This document shows positions 52,001-61,586 of a DNA stretch of 64,000 nucleotides, piece by piece; within the stretch, counting starts at the first letter, position 1; every line of letters begins with the position of its first letter. Location: assembly GCA_963728295.1 (NCBI GenBank), contig CAVSKB010000011.1, positions 806,001-870,000 on the forward strand, written 5' to 3'. This stretch comes from DATJKD01 sp963728295. Its GTDB lineage: Bacteria; Pseudomonadota; Gammaproteobacteria; Steroidobacterales; Steroidobacteraceae. The notes below the pieces were generated by a model that saw only the letters and a list, made by a program, of their open reading frames with translations, did not search any database and was not told where the DNA came from. The position numbers and the translations under genes were made by a program.

Positions 52001-52518
52001 AAGAGATCGAAGAGCGAGCCACGAATCGCGAACTCGCCCGGTGTACCGACCTGCGGGACGCTGGCATAACCGGCGGCCGTCAGCCGGAGTCGAAACGGCT
52101 CGAGATCGAGCTCCTCGCCGGCGGCGAGTTTAAGCGAGTGCGCATCGATGAAATTGCGCGGCGCCAGGCGCTGCATCGCCGTCGGCAGATCCGCGAGCAC
52201 GATGCCGCGCGCGAGCATGGGCAATCGTGCGAGCGTGCGAAGCCGCTGCGAGATGATGTCCGGGTGCGGCGAGAAGCGGTCGTACGGCAGGGTCTCGTAG
52301 TCGGGGAACGCGAAGCAGCGGCAGGTCGCGCGGCATGAAGAACGCAAGCTCCGCCTCGAGCCGCTCGAGCTGCGCGGCATCCTCGGTAAACACCGCCAGT
52401 GGGCCGCGGGCAGCCGGCGGCCACCTCGGCGAGCGCGAGAGGCCAGCGCGGCGCCCTTGAGCCCCTGCCAACGTGCGCGGGGCTGCAATCGGTCCGGGAC
52501 TGCAAGTCTTAAAAGCAC
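49042..52518 (-). CDS. mfd: Transcription-repair coupling factor Mfd (six frame breaks)
   Basis: Translocase that displaces stalled RNA polymerase and recruits UvrA. The start is a GTG at 52518 leading into the WQGLKGAALA region. UvrB-like module: LERLEAELAFFMPRDLP and FPDYETLPYDRFSPHPDIIS. RNA polymerase-interacting domain: VVHEDYGVGRYRGL, YVPVQALERVSRY. Helicase core: Walker A DVGFGKTEVALRAAFVA, DEEH box LLIIDEEHRFGV, TLTATPIPRTL, and ESGIDIPTANTIV, plus GRVGRSHHQAYAYLI. The end is normal. Three +1 breaks lie between about 52320 and 52460 and three between about 51380 and 51640; all six corrected give 1156 residues (1148 in E. coli). Confidence 0.93.
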   Translation of the reverse strand: MLLRLAVPDRLQPRARWQGLKGAALASRARRGGRRLPAAHWRCLPRMPRSSSGSRRSLRSSCRATCRCFAFPDYETLPYDRFSPHPDIISQRLRTLARLPMLARGIVLADLPTAMQRLAPRNFIDAHSLKLAAGEELDLEPFRLRLTAAGYASVPQVGTPGEFAIRGSLFDLFPMGSDAPLRIDLDDRRIDSIRSFDSETQRTTGRLERIELLPAREFSLAPDSIRDFRRRFRTRFEGDLTRMPVYRDVGDGLAPAGIEYYLPLFFESTSTLFDYLPDDAVLVLPENTAGALAAAMARDRGAARGAPLRHRTPGTRPCGSVPRAAGVAHTGARPTVCGARDLRRRGGRRRCVADRWSRRVTRPTSASISGTRTASRRLQPPCARASPAILLAAESPGRRELLLDLLRPHGIAPRIVAGWDEFLASGAELAVAVAPLVSGVALADPPITIYAEQQLFGERARQDRRRRRSDRDPARIIQQLADLRPGAPVVHEDYGVGRYRGLTTMETAGMTAEFLVLEYADGDRLYVPVQALERVSRYTGAPAETAPLHRLGGDQWQKARQRAAARIHDAAVELLDVYSRRAARPGFAFPVDEPQLKAFEQRFPFEETADQLAAIRQVIDDLRAPRPMDRVVCGDVGFGKTEVALRAAFVAVQAGRQVAVLVPTTLLAQQHHQTFADRFADWPVKVELLSRFRAGAQSKATLDGLAHGQVDIVIGTHKLLQPGVRFKDLGLLIIDEEHRFGVRDKERLKQMRAEVDVLTLTATPIPRTLNLALGGLRDLSLIATPPAARLSIKTFVSEWNAPMVREACLRELRRGGQVYYVHNSVDTIARAAERLAALVPEARIVIGHGQMRERELEQVMLDFYHRRSNVLMCTTIIESGIDIPTANTIVIDRADRFGLAQLHQLRGRVGRSHHQAYAYLIAPPRNAMTGDAAKRLEAIESLEDLGAGFVLATHDLEIRGAGELLGEEQSGQIQEIGFALYMDLLERAVAALRAGRQPELERPLHHGPEIELHVPALLPDSFLPDVHARLVMYKRISGVTSEAELEDLQTEIVDRFGLLPEPAKNLLRIARLRIAATALGVERLDVGPSSGSVVFGADTQVDPGSLILLVQRSGRTLRFEGSTRLRFTGAFQEPEERFTAAQGLLARLGQCVPRLRTG

Positions 52519-52569
52519 GTAGATACAATCAGTTTGCGATCGAATCGCAGATTCAGGATCAATAGGATA

Positions 52570-52595
52570 CGACCGGTCGGCGTACCGACCGGTCG
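52570..52595. repeat. Perfect 11-bp inverted repeat upstream of mfd
   Basis: Arms CGACCGGTCGG and CCGACCGGTCG around a 4-base loop CGTA. It lies in the 130-base gap between the mfd start and the small exported protein gene, both on the minus strand. No T-run follows, so it is not a canonical rho-independent terminator. It may be an operator dyad for a dimeric regulator or a 3'-end hairpin of the upstream gene. Confidence 0.6.
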
Positions 52596-52648
52596 AAGGG
52601 CGCAAAGGTTAGCAGAGCGACCCGATGCGCGGGTCCCGCCGCGGGGGA

Positions 52649-52940
52649 TCAGCTCGCGGGTGTGTCGCGCCGGGCGACGGCGTGGATCACGTACGAGCCT
52701 TCGAAATATACGACGAACTGCGGATACACCCACCGGGAAATCGGTGGATCGCCGACGGCGCCGACTCGCTGGCTGGGTTCGCCAAAGCGATTTTCAACCT
52801 GCGCCATGCTGAGGCCGCGCGACGGGCCGCCGACGTTCGCAGCCGCTGGCGGACTGGTCATCTCGAGGTTCTGTGCATGGATCTGGGTTGCGCCGAATGC
52901 CGCCAGAAGGCCGATCGCGACTGTAAACGCGCTTTTTCAT
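52649..52940 (-). CDS. Small exported protein (one frame break)
   Basis: 96 residues after correcting one +1 break at about 52920. ATG 52940 gives MKKRVY, then VAIGLLAAFGATQIHAQNLE, together a convincing signal peptide with an A-x-A-type end. The mature part includes GLSMAQVENRFGEPSQRVGA, PPISRWVYPQFVVYFEG and SYVIHAVARRDTPAS. MAQVENRFGEP resembles the first helix of SmpA/OmlA (BamE-like) domains; similar small proteins occur in Xanthomonadaceae, without known function. There is no lipobox Cys. Divergent from lolC; 184 bases between them. Confidence 0.65.
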
Positions 52941-53124
52941 AAGCGGAACCTAGGTTGCAGTGGCCGGCGGAATATAGCACCGGGCCGCCGCGGACCGACG
53001 TTCCAGCTGCGTTCCGGCTGCGGATTCCTTGTGCCAGTTCACTAACGAGTCGGACCGCCGCCGACCTGGCAGGTGCAATCGGCTTCCGGGCCCGGTAGCC
53101 TTGCGGCCTTTCCATAAGCCGCCG

Positions 53125-54372
53125 ATGTTCCACCCGTTACCCATTTTCCTCGGGCTGCGATACGTCCGTACCCGCGGCCGCGGTTTCTTCGTGTCGTTCA
53201 TCAGCTGGGTCTCGATGCTCGGCGTCTGCCTCGGTGTGGCTGCGCTGATCACGATCATCTCCGTCATGAACGGCTTCGAGGGCGAGCTGCGGGGCCGGCT
53301 CGTCGCGTTGACGGCCCATGCCACGGTGAGCGCGCGGGACGGGCAGCGACCGGACTGGATCGACATCCGGAAACGGGTGCGCAGCCTGCCCGGCGTCGCC
53401 GGCGCTGCGCCGTTTGTCGACGTACAAGCCATGCTCGGCCGCGCCGGTGCGCTGCTGCCTGCCGTGTTGCACGGTATCGAGCCCGATGCCGAAGCGGCCG
53501 TCGCACAGATCGAGCCTCACCTGCTCGAGGGTCGGCTCGCCGATCTCACGGCGGGATCGCGACACATGATCATCGGCCGCGTCCTCGCCTGGCAGCTCGG
53601 TGTCGAACCGGGCGACGAGCTCACCGTGATGGTGCCGGGACGATCACTGCTTACCGGCCGCGGCAGGCCGATCCTGCAGACATTCGTCGTCACCGGGGTC
53701 TTCGAGGTGGGGCTGCAGGATCACGACGGTTCGCTCGCGCTCGTGGCGCTCGCGGATGCGGCCGAGCTCGCGGGCGGCGACGCGGGTCCGGCGGGTCTGA
53801 GGTTGCGATTCGACGACGTGATGCAGGCACCGCAGCGCGCGGCCGAGCTGCGTGCCGCGCTTTCCAACCAGGTCGCGGTCAGTGACTGGACGCAGGAGCA
53901 CGCCGCGTATTTCCGTGCGATCCGCATCGAGAAGACGATGATGAGTCTGATCCTGCTGCTGGTCGTGGCGGTCGCGGCATTCAACATCGTTGCGGCGCTG
54001 GTCATGGTCGTCAACGAGAAGCGTTCCGACATTGCGATCCTGCGCACACTCGGTCTCGCGCCCGGTGGCGTCGTGGGCGCGTTCTTCACGCAGGGGCTCG
54101 TGATCGGAGCGACTGGCACGTTGCTCGGCGTGCTCCTCGGTCTGCTGGTTGCCTTCAACGTGGGGACGATCGTGCCTGTGCTCGAGACGCTGTTCGGCTT
54201 CCACGTCATGGATCCCAGCGTCTACTACATCACGGAGATCCCCTCCGACCCGCAGCTGCCCCAGATCGTGCTCATCGCCGGCACCGCATTCCTCCTCACC
54301 GTGCTCGCCACGATCTACCCTGCCCTCCGCGGCGCGGCCACGCACCCCGCCGAGGCGCTGCGGTACGAGTGA
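53125..54372 (+). CDS. lolC: Lipoprotein-releasing ABC transporter permease LolC
   Basis: Inner-membrane permease of the LolCDE complex, which extracts lipoproteins for transfer to LolA. 415 residues. ATG 53125 starts FHPLPIFLGLRYVRTRGRGF before the first membrane span (about 22-46, FVSFISWVSMLGVCLGVAAL). A large periplasmic domain (50-270) follows. Three further spans form the FtsX domain (MMSLILLLVVAVAAFNIVAA, GLVIGATGTLLGVLLGLLVA, QIVLIAGTAFLLTVLATIYP). Two paralogous permeases are encoded, so this is the LolC/LolE arrangement; which copy is C or E is by order only. Confidence 0.92.
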   Translation: MFHPLPIFLGLRYVRTRGRGFFVSFISWVSMLGVCLGVAALITIISVMNGFEGELRGRLVALTAHATVSARDGQRPDWIDIRKRVRSLPGVAGAAPFVDVQAMLGRAGALLPAVLHGIEPDAEAAVAQIEPHLLEGRLADLTAGSRHMIIGRVLAWQLGVEPGDELTVMVPGRSLLTGRGRPILQTFVVTGVFEVGLQDHDGSLALVALADAAELAGGDAGPAGLRLRFDDVMQAPQRAAELRAALSNQVAVSDWTQEHAAYFRAIRIEKTMMSLILLLVVAVAAFNIVAALVMVVNEKRSDIAILRTLGLAPGGVVGAFFTQGLVIGATGTLLGVLLGLLVAFNVGTIVPVLETLFGFHVMDPSVYYITEIPSDPQLPQIVLIAGTAFLLTVLATIYPALRGAATHPAEALRYE

Positions 54373-55632
54373 TGCGCGGAGGCGTGCCATACGAGCTCAT
54401 GATCGGCCGGCGCTACCTGCGCTCGACCGGCAACCGTTTCCTGTCGTTCATTTCGCTGATCTCGATGCTGGGCGTGGCGATCGGCGTGGCGGTGCTGATC
54501 GTCGTCCTCTCGGTGATGAACGGATTTCGAGCGCGAGCTGCGCAGCCGTATCCTCAGCGTTACCTCGCACGCGACGGTCTCGGCGTTCGGCGCGGGAATG
54601 GCCGACTGGCCGGCCGCGCGTCAACTGGCGCTTGGGAATCCGGGCGTGCGTGGCGCGGCCCCGTTTGTCGAGGGCGAGGCGCTTCTGATCGGCGACAAGA
54701 TCGGCGCGGGATCGGCCGCGGCCAGCGTGCGGGGCGTGCTGCCTGAGCTCGAGGGCCAGGTGTCGGCGGTCGGCGAGCGGCTCAGTTCCGGCGCAATGAG
54801 CGCGCTGCGAGCGGGAACCTATCGCATCATCCTCGGGGCGGAGCTTGCCCGCGAGCTCAAGGTAGCGCGTGGCGACGCGGTGGTGCTGGCGGTCGCGCAG
54901 GGGAGTGTGACCCCGGCCGGCGTGCTGCCACGGTTGCGTCGGTTCGAGGTGGAGGGGGTGTTCGCCTCGGGCATGTACGAGATCGACCGGACGCTCGCGC
55001 TCGTTCACCTGCAGGACGCGGCGCGGCTGTTCCGCCTCGGCGATCAGGTGACCGGACTCAGGCTCGAGATGCACGACCCGTGGCAGGCGCCCATGGTCGC
55101 ACGCGAGGTCGCACGTGCGCTCGGCGACGGCCCTTACGTCGACGACTGGACTAACCGTCATGCGAACTTCTTCCGTTCGATCGAGCTCACGAAGCGGATG
55201 ATGTTCTTCATTCTGCTGCTGGTGGTGGCGGTCGCGGCCTTCAACATCGTCTCGACGCTCGTGATGGCCGTGAAGGACAAGCGGCCGGACATCGCGATTC
55301 TGCGCACGATGGGCGCCGCGCCGCGCAGCGTGCTCGCCGTGTTCGCGACGCAGGGCACGGTGATCGGGCTCCTGGGCACGCTCGGCGGCGTGCTGCTCGG
55401 CATCCTGCTCGCGGTGAACCTGGAAACGCTGGTGCACGGCCTCGAGCGGCTGCTCGGCACGCGTTTCATGGATGCAAGCGTGTACTTCATGAGTGACCTG
55501 CCGGCGCACGTCGAAGCTCGCGACGTCGCGATGATCGGCGCCACGGCATTTGCGCTCTGCTGCCTGTCGACGATCTACCCGGCCTGGCGCGCCGCCCGGA
55601 CCGATCCCGCGAGGGCCCTGCGCCATGACTGA
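54372..55632 (+). CDS. lolE: Lipoprotein-releasing ABC transporter permease LolE (one frame break)
   Basis: Second permease. ATG 54372 shares one base with the lolC stop. N terminus: YELMIGRRYLRSTGNRFLSF and span ISMLGVAIGVAVLIVVLSVM. A +1 break in the TTT run at 54525-54527 separates NGF from ERELRSRILSVTSHATVSAF. The rest is intact: AAPFVEGEALLIGDK, VEGVFASGMYEIDRT, and membrane spans MMFFILLLVVAVAAFNIV and ALCCLSTIYPAWRAARTDPA at the end. Corrected length is 419 residues. Overlaps lolD by 8 bases. Confidence 0.9.
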
Positions 55633-56308
55633 TGCCGGAGTACTGACCTGTGACAACGTGCACAAGCACTTCGAGGACGCGGGGCAGCGTCTGGATGTGC
55701 TCAAGGGCGTGGAGCTCACGGTCGGGGCGGGCGAGACGGTGGCGATCGTCGGCGCCTCGGGTTCGGGCAAGACGACGCTGCTCCAGATCCTGGGCGGGCT
55801 GGATCTTCCGTCGAGCGGACACGTCCGCATCGACGGCCGCCGCATCGACGAACTCTCCGACGCAGAACGCGGCCGGCTGCGCAACCAGGCACTCGGTTTC
55901 GTCTACCAGTTCCACCATCTCCTGCCGGAATTCACCGCACTCGAGAACGTGGCGATGCCGCTGCTCGTGCGCCGCATGCCGGCGGCTGCGGCGGCCGCTG
56001 CGGCGCGCGAAATCCTCGAACGCGTCGGGCTCGACGCGCGACTCACGCACCGTCCAGCCCAGCTCTCGGGCGGCGAGCGGCAGCGCGCGGCAGTAGCGCG
56101 CGCGCTGGTGACCCGCCCCAGGCTCGTGCTCGCCGACGAGCCGACAGGCAACCTCGACGGGCGGAACGCCCGTGGCGTGTTCCAGCTCATGCTCGAGCTC
56201 AACCGCGAGCTCGGTACCAGCTTCGTCATCGTCACGCATGCGCCGGAGATCGCCGCCAGCATGCAGCGTGTCCTGGTCCTCGCCGACGGTCGGCTCGCCC
56301 CTCCCTGA
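55625..56308 (+). CDS. lolD: Lipoprotein-releasing ABC transporter ATPase LolD
   Basis: ATPase of LolCDE. 227 residues from the ATG at 55625, within the lolE end. Walker A VGASGSGKTTLLQILGG, Q-loop VYQFHHLLPEFTALENVAMP, signature LSGGERQRAAVARAL, Walker B LVLADEPTGNLD, and His switch FVIVTHAPEI. The MacB/FtsE-type subfamily fits well. 84 bases before comEC, so comEC may be read from its own promoter or by read-through. Confidence 0.95.
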   Translation: MTDAGVLTCDNVHKHFEDAGQRLDVLKGVELTVGAGETVAIVGASGSGKTTLLQILGGLDLPSSGHVRIDGRRIDELSDAERGRLRNQALGFVYQFHHLLPEFTALENVAMPLLVRRMPAAAAAAAAREILERVGLDARLTHRPAQLSGGERQRAAVARALVTRPRLVLADEPTGNLDGRNARGVFQLMLELNRELGTSFVIVTHAPEIAASMQRVLVLADGRLAPP

Positions 56309-56392
56309 AACTCGGCGATCCCGCGACTAACACGCCTGGCCCGCGCATGCTCGCGGCGTCAGGCTGCCGGTCTTTGACTGCGGAGCTCACGG

Positions 56393-58676
56393 ATGCCGGG
56401 CTCGGCACTGGGATTCGTCGCCGGGACCTGTCTGATGCTGCTGCTGCCGCAGCTGCCGTCCGCGGGCGCGCTCGCAGGACTCGCAGTCGCCGCCCTGGTC
56501 GTGGGGTGGCGCGCCGGCAGCTTGGTGCCGATCGCGTTAGTCACCGGTGTAATGCTGTGCCGGGCGGAAGCAGGGTCACGAATGGCGGATCAACTGGATC
56601 CTGATCTCGAGGGGCGGATACTCGCGATCGAGGGGCGGGTTGCTTCCGTGCCGCAGACGCTGGCGCAGGGGCTGCGCTTCCGGTTCGAGCCTGCGCGCGG
56701 TCCGGGTCGCCAGCTGCCGCGTACCATCGAGCTCACCTGGTACGAGCCCGACTGGCGGCCCCTGCCGGCCGAGCGGCTCGTTCTGGAGGTAAAGCTGCGC
56801 CGCCCGCGTGGCTTCGCGAATCCGGGCGGGAGCGACTACGTCGCGCGGATGCTGCGCGAAGGCGTCGGAGCCACGGGCTACGTCCGCGGCGCGACGCGTC
56901 GCGGACGCACCGCGGATGACGTGTTCACCTCTCCGGTGCTGGTAGCGCGCGGCGAGGTCGCGCGTGTCATCGCCGACGTGCTCGGCCGGCGTCCGGCCAC
57001 CGGGATCGTTGCTGGTCTTGCGGTCGGGTTGCAGGACGCGCTGTCACCGGAACAGTGGCGCGCGCTCGCGCGCAGCGGGACCACGCACCTCATGGCGATC
57101 TCGGGGATGCACATCGGGATGGTGGCGGCGATCGCGGCCTGGCTCGGTGCGGCCGTCCAGCGGGCAAGGCAACGGCGCGGTGCGCTCGGCACGGCTCGCG
57201 ATGCCGCGCTGGTCTGCGGCGTCGCGGCTGCGGTCGGCTACGCTGCGCTGGCGGGATGGTCGGTGCCTACGCAACGGACCGCGTTGATGATCGTGCTGCT
57301 CGCGATCGTCTTCAGGTCACGCCGGCGCGCGGGAGTCTGGCACGGTGTCGCCGTCGCGGCTGCGGCGGTGCTGCTCGCGGATCCGCTGTCTGCGCTCGCG
57401 CCAGGGTTCTGGCTTTCATTCGGAGCGGTTGCCGCAATCGTGTTCGCAACGAGCGGTCGTGCCGGGCCTCCGGGCGTGCTCAGGGATTACGGCCGTCTGC
57501 AGCTCGCCGTCAGCGTCGGGCTCGTGCCGGTCCTGATCGGGAGCTTTGGCGGAATCTCGCTCGTCTCGGTCCTCGTCAACCTCCTCGCCGTGCCGCTCTA
57601 TACGCTGCTCATCGTGCCCGCTGTGCTGGTGGCTTCTGCGCTGGCCATGGCGGCCCAGCCGCTCGGCGCGCCGCTGTCTGCACGGCGTCGCATGGCTGAT
57701 CGAGACGACCTGGCCGCTGATCGACATTCCGGGTTCGTGGTCCTGGGCGGTCTGGAACGTAGCAGGGCTGCCGCTGGCTCTGTGGTGCACGCTCATAGTC
57801 GCGACCATCGGCGCGCTCTCACCGGTGCCGGCGCCGGGCCGTGCAGCTGCCTGCATCGTCTTGATCGCCGCGGCCGGCTGGCGTCCAGCATCGCTGCCGG
57901 AGCGCGCTGCGCGCATCGCGATGCTCGACGTGGGGCAGGGGCTCTCGGTGGTCGTCGAAACGCGCAACCGCGTGCTGGTGTACGACGCGGGGCCGTCGTT
58001 CCGCAGCGGCTCGGATGCAGCGCTGCTCGCGATCGAGCCATACCTTCGCCGGCGAGGCGTGCGCGCCATCGATCTGCTTGTCGTAAGTCACGACGATGCG
58101 GATCACGCGGGCGGCGCGGCCAGCCTCATCGCGAGCTTCCCGGTACACGCACGCGCGGCGAGCGGCGGGGCGCTCGGCGCCGCCGGCGTAATCCGCTGCG
58201 CGCGAGGCGGACGCTGGTCCTGGGACGGCGTCGACTTCGAATGGCTGCATCCCGGAGCCACTCTCCCGCGCCGCGACAACGATCGTTCCTGCGTGCTCAG
58301 CATTCGCGCGGGCGAGCACAGGGCGCTCCTGACCGGCGACATCGAGCTCGACGGCGAACGCGAGCTGCTGCGCGCGGCATCGCCGGGAGCGGTCGACCTG
58401 CTCGTCGTGCCACATCATGGCAGTCGCTCGTCCTCCAGTCCCGAGCTCATCGACGCCACACGGCCGCGCTGGGCTCTGATCTCAGCCGGGCACGGCAATC
58501 GCTGGGGCCTGCCCGCGGCCGAAGTCGTCGCGAGGTGGGAGCGGGCGGGGTCCCGCGTGCTGGTGACCGCACAGACCGGTGCAGTGGAGTTCGAGCTGCG
58601 GGCGGGGGCCACAATCGGGGAGCCGCGGCTCGCGCGCGCTGACACCGCGCGATTCTGGCAGCGGTCGCAGAATTGA
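56393..58676 (+). CDS. comEC: DNA internalisation protein ComEC/Rec2 (one frame break)
   Basis: Inner-membrane channel for DNA uptake. 760 residues corrected. A DUF4131-type N-terminal domain with membrane spans is followed by the competence core: GIVAGLAVGLQDALSPEQWR, THLMAISGMHIGMVAAIAAW, GYAALAGWSVPTQRTALMIV. A +1 break near 57675 leads to the last span and a metallo-beta-lactamase-like domain with AMLDVGQGLSVVVETRNRVL, LLVVSHDDADHAGGAASLI and LLVVPHHGSRSSSSPELI. The presence of comEC suggests possible natural competence, but other competence genes are not in the window. Confidence 0.92.
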
Positions 58677-58696
58677 GCCCGGGCGGCCCGGCGCCA

Positions 58697-58727
58697 TTGC
58701 GCGGCCGGACGGCGCATGAAGTATGAT
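58697..58727 (+). promoter_or_regulatory. Candidate sigma-70 promoter before exbB
   Basis: TTGCGC at 58697-58702, a 19-base spacer and TATGAT at 58722-58727 in the 86-base gap between comEC and exbB. The -10 box matches 5 of 6 consensus bases; the spacer is longer than ideal. Confidence 0.35.
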
Positions 58728-58762
58728 CCGCGGGCGTTTGCGACAGGGGTCAGACCCGCGAA

Positions 58763-59412
58763 ATGTTCGAGATCGTGAAAGCCGGCGGCCCAGTAATGGT
58801 GCCGATCATCCTGTGCTCAATCGTTGCCGTGGCCATCATCATCGAGCGGGTCTGGACGCTACGGCAGCAGCGCGTCGTCCCGGTTGAGCTCACCGACAAG
58901 GTCTGGCAGTGGGTCGAGAACCGGACGCTGTCGGACAAGCAGATCCGCGCGCTGGAGCTGCACTCTCCTCTTGGCCGAATCCTCGCCGCCGGTATCTCCA
59001 ACCGCCACCGCGACCGCGTGGTGATGATCGAGGCGATCGAGGACGCCGGGCCGGCACGTGACGCATGACCTGGAACGATACCTGGGGATGCTGGGCACGA
59101 TCGCCGCGGTGTCGCCGCTGCTCGGTCTGCTCGGCACCGTCGTGGGAATGATCCGGACGTTCAGGGCGATCACGGTCGCAGGCGTCGGGGATCCGACCGC
59201 CATGGCCGGCGGCATCGCCGAGGCGCTGATCACGACTGCGGCGGGACTGATCATCGCCGTCCCGGCGCTGATGGCGTACCGCTATCTGCGTGGAAGGGTC
59301 GACGCGCTCGTGATCCGCATGGAGAAGGAATCAATCAAGCTCGTCCAGGCGATCGACCGCACGCATTGCGACGCGACCCGGGCACCTCGCCGAAGAGGAC
59401 GAAGCCGCGTGA
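58763..59412 (+). CDS. exbB: MotA/TolQ/ExbB proton channel protein (two frame breaks)
   Basis: ExbB-type inner-membrane subunit that couples proton flow to a TonB-like or other energised partner. N terminus: MFEIVKAGGPVMVPIILCS, span IILCSIVAVAIIIERVWTL. A +1 break in GGG near 59048 leads to GRHVTHDLERYLGMLGTIAA, then VSPLLGLLGTVVGMIRTFRA and the last span ITTAAGLIIAVPALMAY. A second +1 break near 59362 restores the C terminus IATRPGHLAEEDEAA, whose stop overlaps the exbD GTG. Corrected length is 215 residues. Next to msbA-lpxK, a common place for this ExbBD pair. Confidence 0.88.
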
Positions 59413-59840
59413 AGTTCAAGCCACGCCGCACGCGAGGAGCCCGAACTCAACATGACGTCGCTGATCGACGTCGTGCTGCTGCTGCTGATCTTCTTCATGA
59501 TGTCGACGCGGTTCGTCGATGAGTCGCCGGCTGGCGATACGTCTGCCGGAGGCGGGTCTCGAGCCCGAAGGCGGCGGCGCTCCGCGACTCCGTCGAGATC
59601 GAGGTCACCGCTGAGGGCGGATACCGCGTAAACGGCCGCCCGCTCATCAACAACAGCCCGGATACCCTGTCGGTGGCGCTGAGCCGCGCCGCCTCGGGAA
59701 ACCGGGCGGTGCCCGTGACCATACGCGCCGACGCTCGCGCCATGCACCAGTCCGTGGTGACGGCGATGGACGTCGCGGGACGGCTTGGCTATCGCCAGCT
59801 CAACATCGCCACCGTCCACGATGGATCCGCCGCGCGGTAA
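59409..59840 (+). CDS. exbD: ExbD/TolR family protein (three frame breaks)
   Basis: Partner of ExbB with one N-terminal membrane span and a periplasmic domain. GTG 59409 starts MKFKPRR; three +1 breaks lie near 59430, 59527 and 59585. Corrected: REEPELNMTSLIDVVLLLLI with the conserved Asp in the membrane span, then FVDESRLAIRLPEAGLEP, DSVEIEVTAEGGYRVNGR and TAMDVAGRLGYRQLNIAT, the ExbD signature end. 142 residues, normal length. The gene has the densest frame breaks of the window. msbA begins inside its last 20 bases. Confidence 0.85.
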
Positions 59841-61586
59841 CCAACCGCGCCGCCGGCGCCGACGGGCGCCTGGCCTACTTACCGCCGTCTGCTCGGGTAT
59901 CTGCGGCCGCACCGCGCGATGTTCCTGCTCGGCGTGCTGGGCATGGTCATCTTCGCGGCCACCGATGCGGGCTGGGCCGTGTTCGTGCGCTTCTTCCTCG
60001 ACGGCACCTTCGTCGACCGCGATCCGCGGATGGTCTGGCTGGTGCCGGCAGCGCTGGTCGGGCTCTTTCTGCTGCGCGGAATCGGTGATTTCCTGCAGAC
60101 CTACTGCCCGGGACACGTCGGGCGGCACATCGTCAAGACGCTGCGGGCGGAGATCTTCGATCGCTACCTGCGTCTGCCCGTCGCATTTTTCGACAGCCAG
60201 GCATCCGGCACGCTGCTGTCGCGGCTGACCTACAACACCGAGCAGGTCGCGCAGGCGACGACCGACTCGATCACCGTGTTCATCCGCGACACGCTGACCA
60301 TCGCCGGTCTCGTCGGCTACCTGTTCTACATGAACTGGCGGCTGACGCTCTTCAGCCTGATAGTCGGGCCGCTGATCGCGGTCCTGATCCGCAGGATCAA
60401 CCACCTGTTCCGGCGCTACAGCGCGCGGATCCAGGACTCGATGGGCGACGTCACGCGGGTCGCGAAGGAGGCGATCGAGGCGCCGCGCGTGGTGCGCGTG
60501 TTCAACGCCCAGGATCATCAGGCGCAGGTCTTCGACACGGTGATCGAGCACAACCGGCGCTCGCACATGAAGATGATGCGCACGCGGGCGCTCAGCAATC
60601 CGGTGGTCCAGCTCCTCGCGTCGATCGGCCTCGCCGGCGTGCTGTACCTGGCGACGCTCGACGCGATGCAGGGCAAGATGACGGTCGGCGAGTTCACCTC
60701 GTTCATCGCCGCGCTGATGCTGATCACGGCGCCGCTGCGCAGGCTGGTCAACGTCGCCGGGCCGCTGCAGCAGGGCATCGCCGCCGCGCAGAACATCTTC
60801 GAGATCCTCGACGGCACCCCGGAGCCGGAGGGCGGCGGACGACCGATCGAACGGGCGCGCGGCGACATCGAGTACCGCGATGTGCACTTCCGTTACCCGG
60901 CGGGCGAGGACGAGGTGCTGCGCGGCGTAAGCTTCGCATTGCGGCACGGTGAAACCGTGGCGATCGTCGGCCGCTCCGGCAGCGGCAAGTCGACGCTCGT
61001 CGGACTGCTGCCACGGTTCTACGACGTCACCGCCGGGCGCGTCCTGCTCGACGGGCACGACGTGCGCGAGTACGGGCTCGTCGACCTGCGCCGGCAGATG
61101 AGCCTCGTGAGCCAGGACGTCGCGCTCTTCAACGACACGATCGCGGCCAACATCGCGTTCGGCATGCCCGCGAACCCGGCACAGATCACTGCCGCGGCAG
61201 AGGCGGCCAGGGTGGACGAGTTCGCCGCGCAGCTGGCCGGCGGTCTCGACACCGTGGTGGGCGACCGCGGCACGCTGCTGTCGGGCGGCCAGCGGCAGCG
61301 GATCGCGATTGCACGCGCGTTGCTGCGCGATTCGCCGATCCTGATCCTCGACGAGGCGACTTCCGCGCTCGACACGGAGCTCGAGCGGCAGATCCAGCAG
61401 CAGCTCGAGCAGCTGATGCAGGGCCGCACGACGCTCGTTATCGCTCACCGGCTGTCGACCGTCGAAAGGGCGGACCGGATCGTCGTGATGGATGCCGGCA
61501 GGATGGTCGAGACCGGCACGCACGCCGAGCTGCTCGCGCGCGACGGCCAGTACGCCGTGCTCTACCGGATGCAGTTCAACGAATGA
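59821..61586 (+). CDS. msbA: Lipid A export ATP-binding/permease protein MsbA (one frame break)
   Basis: ABC exporter that flips lipid A-core across the inner membrane. A -1 break near 59865 separates the N-terminal Arg-rich segment (ATG 59821) from WPTYRRLLGYLRPHRAMFLL, where the first span begins; the rest is intact. The membrane domain has six spans up to about residue 330. ATPase: Walker A VGRSGSGKSTLVGLLPRFYD, LVSQDVALFNDTIAANIAFG, signature LLSGGQRQRIAIARALLRD, Walker B LILDEATSALD, and IAHRLSTVERADRI. Corrected length is 588 residues. ATGA overlap with lpxK. Confidence 0.93.

Noticed and set aside
56393..58642. 749-residue open frame taken as full ComEC
   Set aside because: After about 57675 this frame loses homology; the metallo-beta-lactamase domain continues in the neighbouring frame to 58676.
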